From OMII01 sp947467385 (lineage in GTDB: Bacteria; Bdellovibrionota_C; UBA2361; OMII01), in the NCBI GenBank assembly GCA_044360075.1, contig JBIKLA010000014.1, positions 33,076-97,075 of the forward strand: DNA of 64,000 nt, written 5' to 3'. The stretch's first letter is position 1; each line of letters opens with the position of its first letter. Below, in pieces: positions 8,720 to 18,068 of this stretch. The notes below the pieces were generated by a model that saw only the letters and a list, made by a program, of their open reading frames with translations, had not been told where the DNA came from and did no database searches. Both the position numbers and the translations under genes were made by a program.

Positions 8720-8844
8720 AGGAGCCAGCTGCTCGTTTCAGCGGTGTACAGGTCTGATGGTAGGAGATCGGGAAGTGGGGAGCAACGACCAACTACCGGC
8801 TGTTGGGGTTTTGAGCTGTAAAGCCGACATGCACTTGGGCAGCG

Positions 8845-9705
8845 CTAGCCCAGGATCGTCAGGATGCACAACCCAGCGAACATCAGCGAGGCACCGATAA
8901 GCCGACCACGCAGGCTGTTCTCGTTGAACACTACGCGGCCCAGGATGAGCGCAAAGAATATGTTGCAGCGCTTGAGGCAAATGACGGAGAGCGCGTGAGC
9001 AGAGCTCAGGGCAACCAGGTAGGGCCCAAAGGAGAGGGCGTTCCAGAGTCCAATTCCGGCTAGCATTCCCCACGAGCCCCGGTTCATGCCCCGGTATGGC
9101 TTCGTGGCGAGGATCCAAGGAAGAAAAGCAAGCGCAATCGCTGTGAGCTCGGCGGCAGCCCAGAATCCCAGCCCGTATGTACGCACCGCCTCGAGGTCGA
9201 TTGCGGCGGTAACGCTCCAGAGCAGGGCGAGGGCGAGCATAACCCGCACGCCGCGGTCGCGGCCGAGTGCACGAATCGGGGCCAGGAGACCCTTCCTGAG
9301 ATCGGAGATGTTGAGCAGGTAGCACCCCAACGTCACCAGAAGCGTCCCTCCGACGGCATAGCCCGATGGGGTGTGCCCGTTTACCAGGGGTCCCACCACC
9401 AGGAGAAAGACGGGCGAGAACGCTATCATCGGAATGCAGAGCGAGAGCTCGGATACGGAAAGGGCGTACACCAGCCCGAGGCTTCCCACCACGTGGGTTA
9501 TGCCCATGCATCCTGCGAGCAGCCAGAAGCTGGCGGGCAGGTGGGCCGGTTTTTGCAGAACGAGTATGGGCAGAAAGTATGGCAGGGCAAAGAGCGAGTA
9601 CGACCACGCCACCATGATGCGCGGAACGCGCCCCGCCCCATACTTCGACGTCGCGTCCCGAAGCGCGTCACTGAGTCCTGAAAAGAGGGAGAGAGCTATC
9701 CACAT
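8845..9705 (-). CDS. EamA/DMT-superfamily membrane transporter
   Basis: A polytopic inner-membrane protein of 286 aa with about ten hydrophobic segments in two similar halves, the layout of EamA drug/metabolite transporters. Features include SDALRDATSKYG near the N-terminus, SELSLCIPMIAFSPVF at the end of the first half, and ALSVICLKRCNIFFALILG in the second. Substrate unknown. It lies upstream of the DUF2256-photolyase operon on the same strand, 125 bases away, and is divergent from the exonuclease-ligase pair; the 145-base divergent spacer (9706-9850) should hold both promoters. Confidence 0.85.
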   Translation of the reverse strand: MWIALSLFSGLSDALRDATSKYGAGRVPRIMVAWSYSLFALPYFLPILVLQKPAHLPASFWLLAGCMGITHVVGSLGLVYALSVSELSLCIPMIAFSPVFLLVVGPLVNGHTPSGYAVGGTLLVTLGCYLLNISDLRKGLLAPIRALGRDRGVRVMLALALLWSVTAAIDLEAVRTYGLGFWAAAELTAIALAFLPWILATKPYRGMNRGSWGMLAGIGLWNALSFGPYLVALSSAHALSVICLKRCNIFFALILGRVVFNENSLRGRLIGASLMFAGLCILTILG

Positions 9706-9850
9706 TGGCGGGCTGAACTCTACGGGAGTTAGGAAAGTTGGGAAAGCTCAAGAAACGCGCGGCGTGTCTTTGGATATAAGCAACCTGAGCTATTAGGCCT
9801 GCCTTCTCGCCAGGAGCTGCCCTAGCAGCCCTGGTCTGCCATAGCATACA

Positions 9851-10852
9851 ATGAGGGTGATGACCGCGAAAACGCCGCTGATCGAGGTTTCACCCTTTGG
9901 CCTCTACTGCCGCGCGGCTGACGTGTACCTCGACCCCTGGCGGCCGGTGAAACGGGCTCTCATTACCCATGCGCACTCCGACCACGCGCGCCCCGGAAGC
10001 GCGAAATATCTCACGCATCGCCAAAGCGTGCCGCTTCTCCATGCGAGGCTCGGGACCTCGGCCGAACAGGTTGAGGGCGTCGAGTACGGAGAAGCGGTTA
10101 CGATTAATGGCGTACGATTTTCATTTCACCCGGCCGGACACGTTCCGGGCTCCTCTCAGATCGCAGTTGCGCGCGCGGGTGAGCGATGGGTTTTTAGCGG
10201 AGACTATAAGCTCGAGGATGACGGCGTAAGCGCCCCCTTCGAGCCGGTCCGTTGTGACGTGCTTATCTCGGAATGCACATTCGGCCTGCCAGTGTACTCG
10301 TGGCGCCCGCAAGATGAGGTGTTTGCAGAGGTACATAGGTGGTGGCAAGAGAGGCGTGATGCGGGGGAGAGCGCCGTTGTCTGCGCATACTCGCTCGGCA
10401 AGGCGCAGCGCCTCTTACAGCATCTCCGTCGGGATCTCGGAAAGATTGTCCTCCACACGTCGGTATGGAGGATGTGCGAGCTTCTCGGGATCGACCTCTC
10501 AGGATGCGAGAGGGTAACGACTGAGACTCGCGAGCGGGGAGTGCTCGTCATAGCTCCGCCATCGGTGCAGGGCACCCCATGGCTTAAGCGGTTTGCGCCG
10601 TATTCGGTCGGGCTCCTGTCTGGATGGATGTCGATTCGCGGAATACGGAGACGGCGGGGCATACAAAAGGGTTTTGTGCTCTCCGACCATGCTGATTTCG
10701 CGGGCCTGAATCAGGCAGTTCGAGCGACGGGCGCCTCACGAGTGCTGCTGACCCATGGCTATACGGCCCAATTTGCGAAGTGGCTTGTCTCTTGTGGCAT
10801 CGATGCCGACGAGCTTGGAACGTCCTACGGAGCGGAGGAGGTTGAGGAGTAA
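9851..10852 (+). CDS. ligase-associated DNA exonuclease (metallo-beta-lactamase/beta-CASP fold)
   Basis: A predicted 3' exonuclease of the bacterial ligase-associated DNA-damage-response set. The metal site is HAHSDH (His40, His42, Asp44, His45), followed by GHVPGSSQI, the VFSGDYKLEDDGVSAPFE metal/beta-CASP region and LSDHADF near the C-terminus. 333 aa is usual. Start may be ATG 9851 or ATG 9860; the sequence does not settle it. The stop overlaps the start of the DNA ligase (TAATG), the standard coupling for this pair. Confidence 0.9.
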   Translation: MRVMTAKTPLIEVSPFGLYCRAADVYLDPWRPVKRALITHAHSDHARPGSAKYLTHRQSVPLLHARLGTSAEQVEGVEYGEAVTINGVRFSFHPAGHVPGSSQIAVARAGERWVFSGDYKLEDDGVSAPFEPVRCDVLISECTFGLPVYSWRPQDEVFAEVHRWWQERRDAGESAVVCAYSLGKAQRLLQHLRRDLGKIVLHTSVWRMCELLGIDLSGCERVTTETRERGVLVIAPPSVQGTPWLKRFAPYSVGLLSGWMSIRGIRRRRGIQKGFVLSDHADFAGLNQAVRATGASRVLLTHGYTAQFAKWLVSCGIDADELGTSYGAEEVEE

Positions 10853-12435
10853 TGGAAGACTTTGTGTCGCTCTACCAAGCGCTCTCGGAAACATCGAGCA
10901 GCTCAGCAAAGGTTGAGAACCTTATCCGCTATTTCCGCGAAGCACCGGCGGCCGATCTCGGATGGGCGATTCATATTCTTAGGGGCGAAAAGCTTCGGCG
11001 GCCGGTCTCCTCGCGCCAGCTTCGCGAGTGGGCAAGCGAGGTGTCCGGATATCCGCTGTGGCTAATTGAGGAGTCCTACCATGTCGTTGGGGATCTTGCG
11101 GAAACTATCGCAAAGGTTGTTTCCGGCGGAGTCGCACGCCGACCAGTATGCCTGAGTGACTGGATACGGCAGTCACAAGCGCTCAAGGGCATGGGGCTCG
11201 ACGAGCAGCGCGACACGGTGCGGTCGATATGGCGAGCGAATACGGAGGACGAAAACCTTGTGTTCAACAAGCTCATTACGGGTGGGCTGCGGATAGGGGT
11301 ATCTCGCGGGCTTGTCACGCGCGCCCTCGCGGTTGTAACGGAGATCGACGAGGCAGCGATTACTCAGCGGCTCTTGGCGTTGCGGGAGCCGGGGCAGATA
11401 ACGCTGCAGGCGCTTCAGGAGGTAGAAGGGGCAACTCAGGCTGCCACACCGTATCCGTTTTACTTGGCCTACCCGATAGAGGGCGGAGTTGAGGCGCTCG
11501 GCGACCCGGCCGAGTGGATTGCTGAGTGGAAGTGGGACGGGATTAGGGGGCAAATAGTACGGCGTGGCGACTCTCTGGGCGTTTGGAGCCGCGGCGAGGA
11601 GCTCGTGACTGAGAGCTTCCCCGAGTTGCGTGGCCTGGCGCAGGATCTCCCTGAAGGGACAGTGATCGACGGGGAGATAGTTTCCCTTGAGGGCCAGGTG
11701 CCAGGGAGCTTTGCGCAGCTCCAGAAGCGCCTTAACAGGTCGCGGGTGCCGCAAAAGCTCTTGTCGTCACACCCAGTCGGCTTTGTCGCCTATGACTTAC
11801 TTGAGCTTGGTCGAGAAGACCTGCGGGCAAGGCCGTGTGCCGAGCGGCGGAAGCTTCTTGAGGAGGTTGTCTCCTCCGTTCGCTTGAGCTGCCCTGGGGT
11901 TCTGCTCTCAGATGCCCTTGGATTTTCATCGTGGCGGGAGGCGGATGCCCTCAGGTCGAGCGCCCGGAAGGTTGGGGCCGAAGGACTCATGCTCAAGCGG
12001 CGCGCATCCCGATATGGGGTGGGGCGGCGCCGAGGAGACTGGTGGAAATGGAAGCTCGATCCCCTCTCGGTGGATGGCGTCCTTGTGTATGCGCAGAAGG
12101 GGCACGGCCGGAGGGCGGGGTTGTTCACCGACTATACCTTTGCAGTCTGGCGGGACGGAGAGCTGGTGCCGTTCGCCAAAGCGTACTCCGGGCTCTCGGA
12201 TGCCGAGATACGGCAGGTGGACGAGTTTGTGAAAAGCCACACCAAAGAGAGGTTCGGTCCGGTGCGCACAGTCGAGCCGCTGCTGGTATTTGAGATCGGG
12301 TTTGAGGGCATACAGGGCTCAACCCGGCACAAGTCAGGCGTTGCCGTTCGGTTTCCCAGAATCCTCAGGTGGCGCCGGGACAAGCCGGCGAGGGAAGCCG
12401 ATTCCTTGGAGGCCCTGCGCACCCTCGTCAGTTAG
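10852..12435 (+). CDS. ATP-dependent DNA ligase (ligase-associated DNA-damage-response type)
   Basis: Seals nicks using ATP. The N-terminal helical DNA-binding domain is followed by the nucleotidyltransferase core with the adenylated lysine in EWKWDGIRG (Lys227), VIDGEIV (motif III), FVAYDLLE (motif IIIa), EGLMLKRR (motif IV) and WWKWKLDP (motif V). The C-terminal OB-fold carries FEIGFEGIQGS. 527 aa fits the group that pairs with the MBL exonuclease. The usual Lhr-type helicase and PdeM phosphoesterase of the full four-gene set are absent here; a different helicase lies convergently downstream, overlapping by four bases. Confidence 0.93.
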   Translation: MEDFVSLYQALSETSSSSAKVENLIRYFREAPAADLGWAIHILRGEKLRRPVSSRQLREWASEVSGYPLWLIEESYHVVGDLAETIAKVVSGGVARRPVCLSDWIRQSQALKGMGLDEQRDTVRSIWRANTEDENLVFNKLITGGLRIGVSRGLVTRALAVVTEIDEAAITQRLLALREPGQITLQALQEVEGATQAATPYPFYLAYPIEGGVEALGDPAEWIAEWKWDGIRGQIVRRGDSLGVWSRGEELVTESFPELRGLAQDLPEGTVIDGEIVSLEGQVPGSFAQLQKRLNRSRVPQKLLSSHPVGFVAYDLLELGREDLRARPCAERRKLLEEVVSSVRLSCPGVLLSDALGFSSWREADALRSSARKVGAEGLMLKRRASRYGVGRRRGDWWKWKLDPLSVDGVLVYAQKGHGRRAGLFTDYTFAVWRDGELVPFAKAYSGLSDAEIRQVDEFVKSHTKERFGPVRTVEPLLVFEIGFEGIQGSTRHKSGVAVRFPRILRWRRDKPAREADSLEALRTLVS

Positions 12436-14879
12436 CGAAACTTGCCATCTCGGCCGCGCCCGAACTTTTTCACGGCCTCGCGAGCCTCGCGGCATTGGGG
12501 CGGGATGTTGCGCTCAAGCCACTCCCGGTCAACGGAGCTGGCGGACAGAAGCAGTGGCAGCGTGAGGGGCGGGGCGGCGAGTGCCGAAAGTATCTCGCTC
12601 ATCTTGACTGACAGATCGTCCACGCCGAGGTTTAGGGGAATGGCTGCGATGAATGGGGCGTTATGGACAACGCTGCCCTTGGAGAGGAGCCGCAACGCGC
12701 CGCCACCCAGAGGCTTGTACACTCGCTCGCCATGGAATCGGCCGTCACGGTCATCGACTCTCCTATAGAGCCACGGCACGAGCGAGCTCCACAGGCATTC
12801 ACGAATTGAGCGGGTCTCGATTGGATTAAGGGGGGTGTAGGGCTCATCGATCCGGATGCGGAGATCGTCCCTGAGCGAATTGCGGGTGTCGAGCGCCGTG
12901 AAGAAGGATGCCTCCTCAAGGCCATGCTCCGAGAGCTGCTCCGGATTGCGGTGAAGCCCGAGCTCGATAGCCTTCTCGAAAGCCTCCATCTGCGCAAGAA
13001 GATCGCAGTTAGCGTTCGTCGTTCGGAGCCTCTGCCATGTCCGGTCCTTTGAGATGATGCCTTCAGCATCGAGCACCGACACGATGTCTATCGCAGCCCG
13101 AATCACGCCCGGCCGCGACCGCCGCATAGAGTCGGCTAGCGCGAGGAGCTTGCCCATCGGCGGCTCCACCGGAAAGCGGGCAGCCGCCCTACCGAGCTCA
13201 GTGAGGCTTCCCCGAGGCCCCACGAGGCCTAGCTTATACAGCAGCGCATGATCATCCATGAGTTGCTGATTCGAGGCCTTGATGATGTACCGACGGTTGT
13301 CGACGAAGATATCCCGCTGAGCCGCAAGGTCCTTCAGCATGTGCCCGGCCAAGGATGTGTTGTGGATCTCTGCTGGAATGTGCTCCTTAAGGCGAACCGG
13401 GTTGTCGGGGTCGTTGCTCTTCGGAAGTCGCAGCACGGCATAGCCGCGCCCGACAAGGCGCGCAACTCGGCCAAGGAGCTGAATGACCTCTGACATCGAG
13501 CTCTTCTCGCGGCGCAGCCAGTTCACGCCATCGACGTAGCGCATGCGCTTCACTTCAGGAATGATGATGACGGTGTTGATGTGTGGCGGGTAGGTGAGGC
13601 CGGTGCCGCCCACGTTCGTTGCGATCACTGCAGAGCGCTCGCCTGCGGTGTGCTCGAAGATGCGCAGCTGCTCCCGCTGGGGCAACTGTGCGTGAAAAGG
13701 CTTGCAGGTAATTGACGGGTCAAGCTGCGCCACGCGCTCCGTGATTGACTCAATGTCCTTCTTGCCAGCGACGAAGACGATCGGGGTTTCGCCCCGGTTG
13801 ACGGCGGCGATGATGTCCTCCTCAACTGTCTCAAGCGGCGGTACGGCAACGATCTCTCCTTTTCGCCCACGGTTGGCGGCGCGCAAGATGTGCTCCTCAA
13901 GGGATGAGGACTCACGAAGCGGGTTGTTTCCCTGGGTGATCTGAATCGGGTCGATAACGGGGACTCCCCCGAAGTAATCGCTAAACAGCTGGGAGTCGAT
14001 CGTCGCCGACATGCACCCCACCTTCACGGGCTCTCCGCGATCAATCTTGTCGCGCAGGATGAGGCATGTCGGGGATAGGCTTCGAAGCTTCTCGTGCGTT
14101 TCGTCGAGGAGGACGATCGCCCCTGGCGGAATATGGTCGTGACGGGCCTGCTCCGCAAAGAAGCCATGCGTAGCGTAGATCAGGCGCGTGATGCCAGGAG
14201 TCGACCTTCCAGTTTTGCCGTTATGGTATCCGACCAGCTCGCCGAGAGGGGAATTAAGCAGCTTGGAGACGTATTGGGCTATCTGGACGGTCTGGATGCG
14301 GCGAGGAACGAGGCAGTACACGGTTGGCTCAACGCCCTCGGGGAGGCTTCCGGGCGGGAAAATTGTGTGTGCCTCCTTGAGAATGGCCCTCGGGAGCCAA
14401 GTGGTTTTGCCGGAGCTTGTCGGAGCCGGAATCACGATAGCCGGCCACTCCCGAAGCGCCTGCAGGATGACCTCCTTATGCGGTGCCAGCGTGAGGTGCG
14501 AGACGTCCTCTTCCTGCGCTACTCCCTGAAGCCGCTCGGCAGCTTTCTTGGCAGCATCCGGCAGATTGACGACCGAAATGAGGGATGTGTCCTGAGCCCG
14601 GGCCGATAGGCGCGACTGTTCCTCAAGAAGCTTCTCCACCCGGGCCGTTATCCTGTCAGCAGAGCCGGCACTCAGGCCGAAAACGGGCAGAGAAAGCGAC
14701 TCGAAGATCGAGGGAATAGCGGGGCTCAGGCGGCTGCCGCGCGCGGCGCTGATTTGGGAGGGGAGAGATGCGTTGGAGTGGGGGAGGGACGAGACAGGCG
14801 GGAGGGGCAGATCGGAGTCAGGCTGCTTTAGCTTGTGAAGCCGATGAGACCGTTCTCCCGAGTTGTACATACTTCCCAT
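12432..14879 (-). CDS. DEAH-type superfamily 2 helicase (HrpA/HrpB-like)
   Basis: 815 aa. An N-terminal extension of about 170 residues rich in Ser, Pro and Leu precedes the helicase core: Walker A PTSSGKTT, Walker B as DETH rather than DEAH, motif III SAT in GCMSATID, and motif VI QLLGRVARLVGRG. The segments after motif VI match the winged-helix and ratchet regions of DEAH RNA helicases. The HrpB C-terminal domain is not recognisable. ATG 14879 is preferred; a TTG at 14909 would add ten residues. It converges on the DNA ligase with a four-base overlap. RNA or DNA remodelling is likely; substrate unknown. Confidence 0.85.
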   Translation of the reverse strand: MGSMYNSGERSHRLHKLKQPDSDLPLPPVSSLPHSNASLPSQISAARGSRLSPAIPSIFESLSLPVFGLSAGSADRITARVEKLLEEQSRLSARAQDTSLISVVNLPDAAKKAAERLQGVAQEEDVSHLTLAPHKEVILQALREWPAIVIPAPTSSGKTTWLPRAILKEAHTIFPPGSLPEGVEPTVYCLVPRRIQTVQIAQYVSKLLNSPLGELVGYHNGKTGRSTPGITRLIYATHGFFAEQARHDHIPPGAIVLLDETHEKLRSLSPTCLILRDKIDRGEPVKVGCMSATIDSQLFSDYFGGVPVIDPIQITQGNNPLRESSSLEEHILRAANRGRKGEIVAVPPLETVEEDIIAAVNRGETPIVFVAGKKDIESITERVAQLDPSITCKPFHAQLPQREQLRIFEHTAGERSAVIATNVGGTGLTYPPHINTVIIIPEVKRMRYVDGVNWLRREKSSMSEVIQLLGRVARLVGRGYAVLRLPKSNDPDNPVRLKEHIPAEIHNTSLAGHMLKDLAAQRDIFVDNRRYIIKASNQQLMDDHALLYKLGLVGPRGSLTELGRAAARFPVEPPMGKLLALADSMRRSRPGVIRAAIDIVSVLDAEGIISKDRTWQRLRTTNANCDLLAQMEAFEKAIELGLHRNPEQLSEHGLEEASFFTALDTRNSLRDDLRIRIDEPYTPLNPIETRSIRECLWSSLVPWLYRRVDDRDGRFHGERVYKPLGGGALRLLSKGSVVHNAPFIAAIPLNLGVDDLSVKMSEILSALAAPPLTLPLLLSASSVDREWLERNIPPQCREAREAVKKFGRGRDGKFR

Positions 14880-15237
14880 GGTCGGCGTCCCGTCAGAGCA
14901 CTTCCGCAAAAGAGCAACTCGCCAGGCGCGTTACTTCAACTTGCTTAAAGTTGCTTGTGAATCCTCAAAGGTTGTATCGGAGCTTGCTGCTTAAAACAAG
15001 TATTCACTGCGGTCCAAGCTCTTCCAAACCAAAAACAAGTGATACAGCCGCGCGGTTCCTCATACCCAAGGCGCGACGGGGGGCTCAAGCGATCAGCTTC
15101 AGTCCGAACCCGACTCGCGCTATGATGTCTCTCGCCTTCGCGAATGTTCGGTAGAGCCTATCGACTTCCGGGTTCCCGTCTGTATGATCGCCAAGCGTAT
15201 CTGTCGAGTCGGTTCTCGGGGCAGCTAAACGGGAAAC
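14880..15237. promoter_or_regulatory. divergent intergenic region between helicase and ABC-F gene
   Basis: 358 bases between two divergent genes, so it should carry promoters in both directions. It is A+T-richer around 14935-15045. A TATGAT at 15183-15188 could be a -10 box for the plus strand, but no good -35 lies 16-18 bases upstream. No hairpin, repeat or RNA gene is seen. Confidence 0.35.
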
Positions 15238-17082
15238 ATGTTACAAGTCAGCAACTTAGAAAAACAGTACGGTGATCGGGTGCTCTTTGCGAGCGCCACC
15301 CTCACCGTGGCGCCCGGTGAGCGGGTATCCCTCTTTGGGCGCAACGGATCCGGCAAGTCCACGCTACTCAAGATAATTGCGGGTGAGGAGAGCGCCGATG
15401 ATGGCGAGGTCAGCGTTCCCAAGGGATACTCCATAGGCTACCTCAAGCAGCACCTTTCCTTTTCCGCGCCCACAGTTCTTGAGGAGGCATGCCTCGCGAT
15501 TAAGGGGGATCCGGTCGCCGAGCAATACAAGGCCGAGATAGTTCTCGGCGGCCTCGGCTTCACTGAAGCTGAGATGGGCCTGCCCCCAACGTCGGTTTCG
15601 GGCGGCTTCCAGATTCGCATCAACCTCGCCAAGCTCATTCTCGCCGAGCCAAACATGCTCCTGCTTGATGAGCCGACCAATTATCTCGACATCGTGTCGG
15701 TGCGGTGGCTGGAGCGGTACCTGCAGGAGTGGCCCGGTGAGATGATCGTCATCTCCCACGACAGGAGCTTTTGCGACCAGGTGAGCACGCACAGCGCGCT
15801 TCTGTACCGCAACGGCTTCCGCAAGCTAGAAGGGGGCTCCGAGAAGCTCTTTGAGCGCATCGCCGAGGATGAGGCCCTCTACGAGAGGACACGCCAAAAC
15901 CGCGAGAAAGAGATCAAGCGCATGGAGTCCTTCATCAACCGCTTCAAGGCACAGGCGAGCAAGGCCACCGTTGTCCAGTCGCGGGTAAAGGCCCTCGCGC
16001 GCATCGAGCGGCTTGATGAGCTGCAGGCAGATGCCACACTTGACTTCTCCTTCGTCCTGAAGCCCTTTCCGGGGCGCTTTCCCTGCGAAGTGAGGGATCT
16101 CTCTTTTGGCTTTGAGGGAATGGATAGGCCGCTCGTGGACGGGCTCAGCTTTGTGCTTAAGAAAGACGACCGGCTCGGTGTCATTGGCAAGAACGGCAGG
16201 GGCAAGTCAACGCTGCTGAAGCTGCTCGCAGGCGATCTCAATCCGCAGGCGGGCGAGGTTGTGAGCAGCCCAAACACGAGCCTCTCCTTCTTTGCCCAAA
16301 CGAACACCAACAGGCTCAACCTGTCGAACACCATAGAGGCCGAGATCTTGCAGGTGAACGAGAAATTGAGCCGTACTGCCGTGAGATCGATCTGCGGCTG
16401 CATGATGTTTGAGGGCGACGATGCGCTCAAAAAGATATCGGTGCTCTCTGGAGGGGAGCGAAGTCGGGTGCTCCTAGGCAAGATTCTCGCCACGCCAAGC
16501 AATGTGCTCCTGCTCGATGAGCCGACCAACCACCTTGATGTTGAGTCCGTCATGTCGCTGACCGACGCGCTGGAGGAATTCGAGGGTGCCGTGGTGATCG
16601 TCACGCACAACGAGGAGATCCTTCGGCGAGTGGCGCGCCGGCTGGTGATCTTTCAGGGAGACCAGCCGTTTCTGTTCGAGGGAACCTATGACGAGTTTCT
16701 AGACAGCATCGGATGGGAAGAGGAGGCGGAGCTCAACCAGCGACGCAAGAAGAGCAAGCCATCCGGCGCAAAGGGGCGCGACATGAAGCGCGAGAAGGCC
16801 GAGGTGCTGCAGGAGCGATCCCGGCAGATGGCTCCCCTCAAGGAGCAGGTCACGTCGATTGAAAAGATGATAGCCAGCCTTGAGCGGCAGGTCGCTTCGG
16901 CGCAAGAGAAGCTCGCGGCGGCGTCTGGCAACGCAGATTCAGCGCTAATCCGCAGCGCTTCCCAAGAGCTGGCGCAAGCCCAAAAGGACCTCAACAGCCG
17001 AATGGCCGAGTGGGAAGAGGCAGTCCAGAAGGCTGAAATCGCCGAGAGGCGCTTTGTCGACCAGATCAAGGCTTTCGATTAG
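15238..17082 (+). CDS. ABC-F family ATPase (Uup/EttA-like, ribosome-associated)
   Basis: A soluble protein with two ABC ATPase domains and no membrane segment, the ABC-F layout. Domain 1 has Walker A GRNGSGKST, signature SGGFQIR and Walker B LLLDEPTNYLD. Domain 2 has GKNGRGKST, signature SGGERSR and LLLDEPTNHLD. Between them lies the basic interdomain linker (about residues 220-265), and the C-terminus is a charged coiled coil (about residues 500-614) as in Uup. ABC-F proteins act at the ribosomal E site or on stalled ribosomes. 614 aa is in the normal range. Confidence 0.9.
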   Translation: MLQVSNLEKQYGDRVLFASATLTVAPGERVSLFGRNGSGKSTLLKIIAGEESADDGEVSVPKGYSIGYLKQHLSFSAPTVLEEACLAIKGDPVAEQYKAEIVLGGLGFTEAEMGLPPTSVSGGFQIRINLAKLILAEPNMLLLDEPTNYLDIVSVRWLERYLQEWPGEMIVISHDRSFCDQVSTHSALLYRNGFRKLEGGSEKLFERIAEDEALYERTRQNREKEIKRMESFINRFKAQASKATVVQSRVKALARIERLDELQADATLDFSFVLKPFPGRFPCEVRDLSFGFEGMDRPLVDGLSFVLKKDDRLGVIGKNGRGKSTLLKLLAGDLNPQAGEVVSSPNTSLSFFAQTNTNRLNLSNTIEAEILQVNEKLSRTAVRSICGCMMFEGDDALKKISVLSGGERSRVLLGKILATPSNVLLLDEPTNHLDVESVMSLTDALEEFEGAVVIVTHNEEILRRVARRLVIFQGDQPFLFEGTYDEFLDSIGWEEEAELNQRRKKSKPSGAKGRDMKREKAEVLQERSRQMAPLKEQVTSIEKMIASLERQVASAQEKLAAASGNADSALIRSASQELAQAQKDLNSRMAEWEEAVQKAEIAERRFVDQIKAFD

Positions 17083-17206
17083 GCGGTTGTGCAGGCCGGC
17101 TGTTTCTCTTTTGGCCCCGCACAGGGAGAAAACCCTCTTGTGTTCGACCGTTTCATGCTACATGAAAAGAGTGTGGTGTCAGGTTCGCACCTCTGCTTCC
17201 TACGAT

Positions 17207-17974
17207 ATGCCTCTCCGTTCTGCCCTCATTACGTTGGTCTCAGCCCTGGTGATAGCAACCCTCTCCTCATGTGTTGAGGGGCCGACAACCATTTCCCCGC
17301 TCTATGACCGTCTCTCAGGTCGCGGCCCGATTGTCCTCGGGGACGATAATCCGTACCTGCCCGCCAACGCCTTTTTTCAGGAGCAGCTTAAGGGCAGCGA
17401 TGTGCTGGGTCGCTTCGTTCAGCACAATGGCGAGCCGACCGCGATGAGCCTTGAGCGCAAGCTGTACCGTAAGACCCGCCTCGGGCTCTACTATGCTGAC
17501 GCAGGTACATTGTGCCTTTTTGCCCGTGGCATGGAGGACTGGCAACTTGAAAAGACCGAGCAAATGTCGGCGCAGGACCGCCAGAGCCTCTCCATGCAGC
17601 TCGCCCAGAGCGGCCGATTGGCTCAGGCGCTACGGTACCAAGATGGAACCTCAGGAATGGCAGCTCCGTCGGGCGATGCGGCCTTCATGGGCTCTGGAGC
17701 CGAGCTGCGCGGCCACTTAAGGCCCCCGCAGTCCGCAGCGGAGGCTCGCCTGACAAGGCTTCCCAACGGCAACTACCAGCACCGTGTGACGTTCGCGGGA
17801 GAGACGCTGCGCGTGATCGCGGAGTGGTATACAGAGGAGCCGGGCGAAGCCTCCGCGCTCGCAATAGCGAGCGGGCGGAGCGTGGCAACCCCCCTGCAGA
17901 TTGGGGATACGGTCACCATCCCAAAGCGGCTTATGCGCAACGTCCACCCGCTGCCGGAAGCAGCCATACCCTAA
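17207..17974 (+). CDS. lipoprotein with C-terminal LysM-like segment
   Basis: 255 aa. A lipoprotein signal with lipobox LSSC (lipid on Cys22) directs it to the envelope. The C-terminal 60 residues (LRVIAEWYTEEPG, LQIGDTVTIPKRLM) resemble a LysM peptidoglycan-binding motif as found in similar envelope lipoproteins. The central part is not recognised. ATG 17207 is chosen because it begins the signal peptide; the frame is open upstream to 17054 inside the ABC-F gene, but that part looks non-coding. It stands alone between the ABC-F gene and cysS. Function unknown; cell-wall attachment is a reasonable guess. Confidence 0.75.
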   Translation: MPLRSALITLVSALVIATLSSCVEGPTTISPLYDRLSGRGPIVLGDDNPYLPANAFFQEQLKGSDVLGRFVQHNGEPTAMSLERKLYRKTRLGLYYADAGTLCLFARGMEDWQLEKTEQMSAQDRQSLSMQLAQSGRLAQALRYQDGTSGMAAPSGDAAFMGSGAELRGHLRPPQSAAEARLTRLPNGNYQHRVTFAGETLRVIAEWYTEEPGEASALAIASGRSVATPLQIGDTVTIPKRLMRNVHPLPEAAIP

Positions 17975-18068
17975 GGCTTTGTCGTTTGTTCGCTATTCCT
18001 GAGTAGTTGGGAAAGGTGCCAAATGCTGCTAGTGTTATGGGGCTTCAGGAACGTGTGAAAGCTCTCCT

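Noticed and set aside
14768..15154. Plus-strand frame in the region upstream of the ABC-F gene
   Set aside because: Starts inside the antisense of the helicase gene, has no recognisable protein features and ends in the divergent promoter region.
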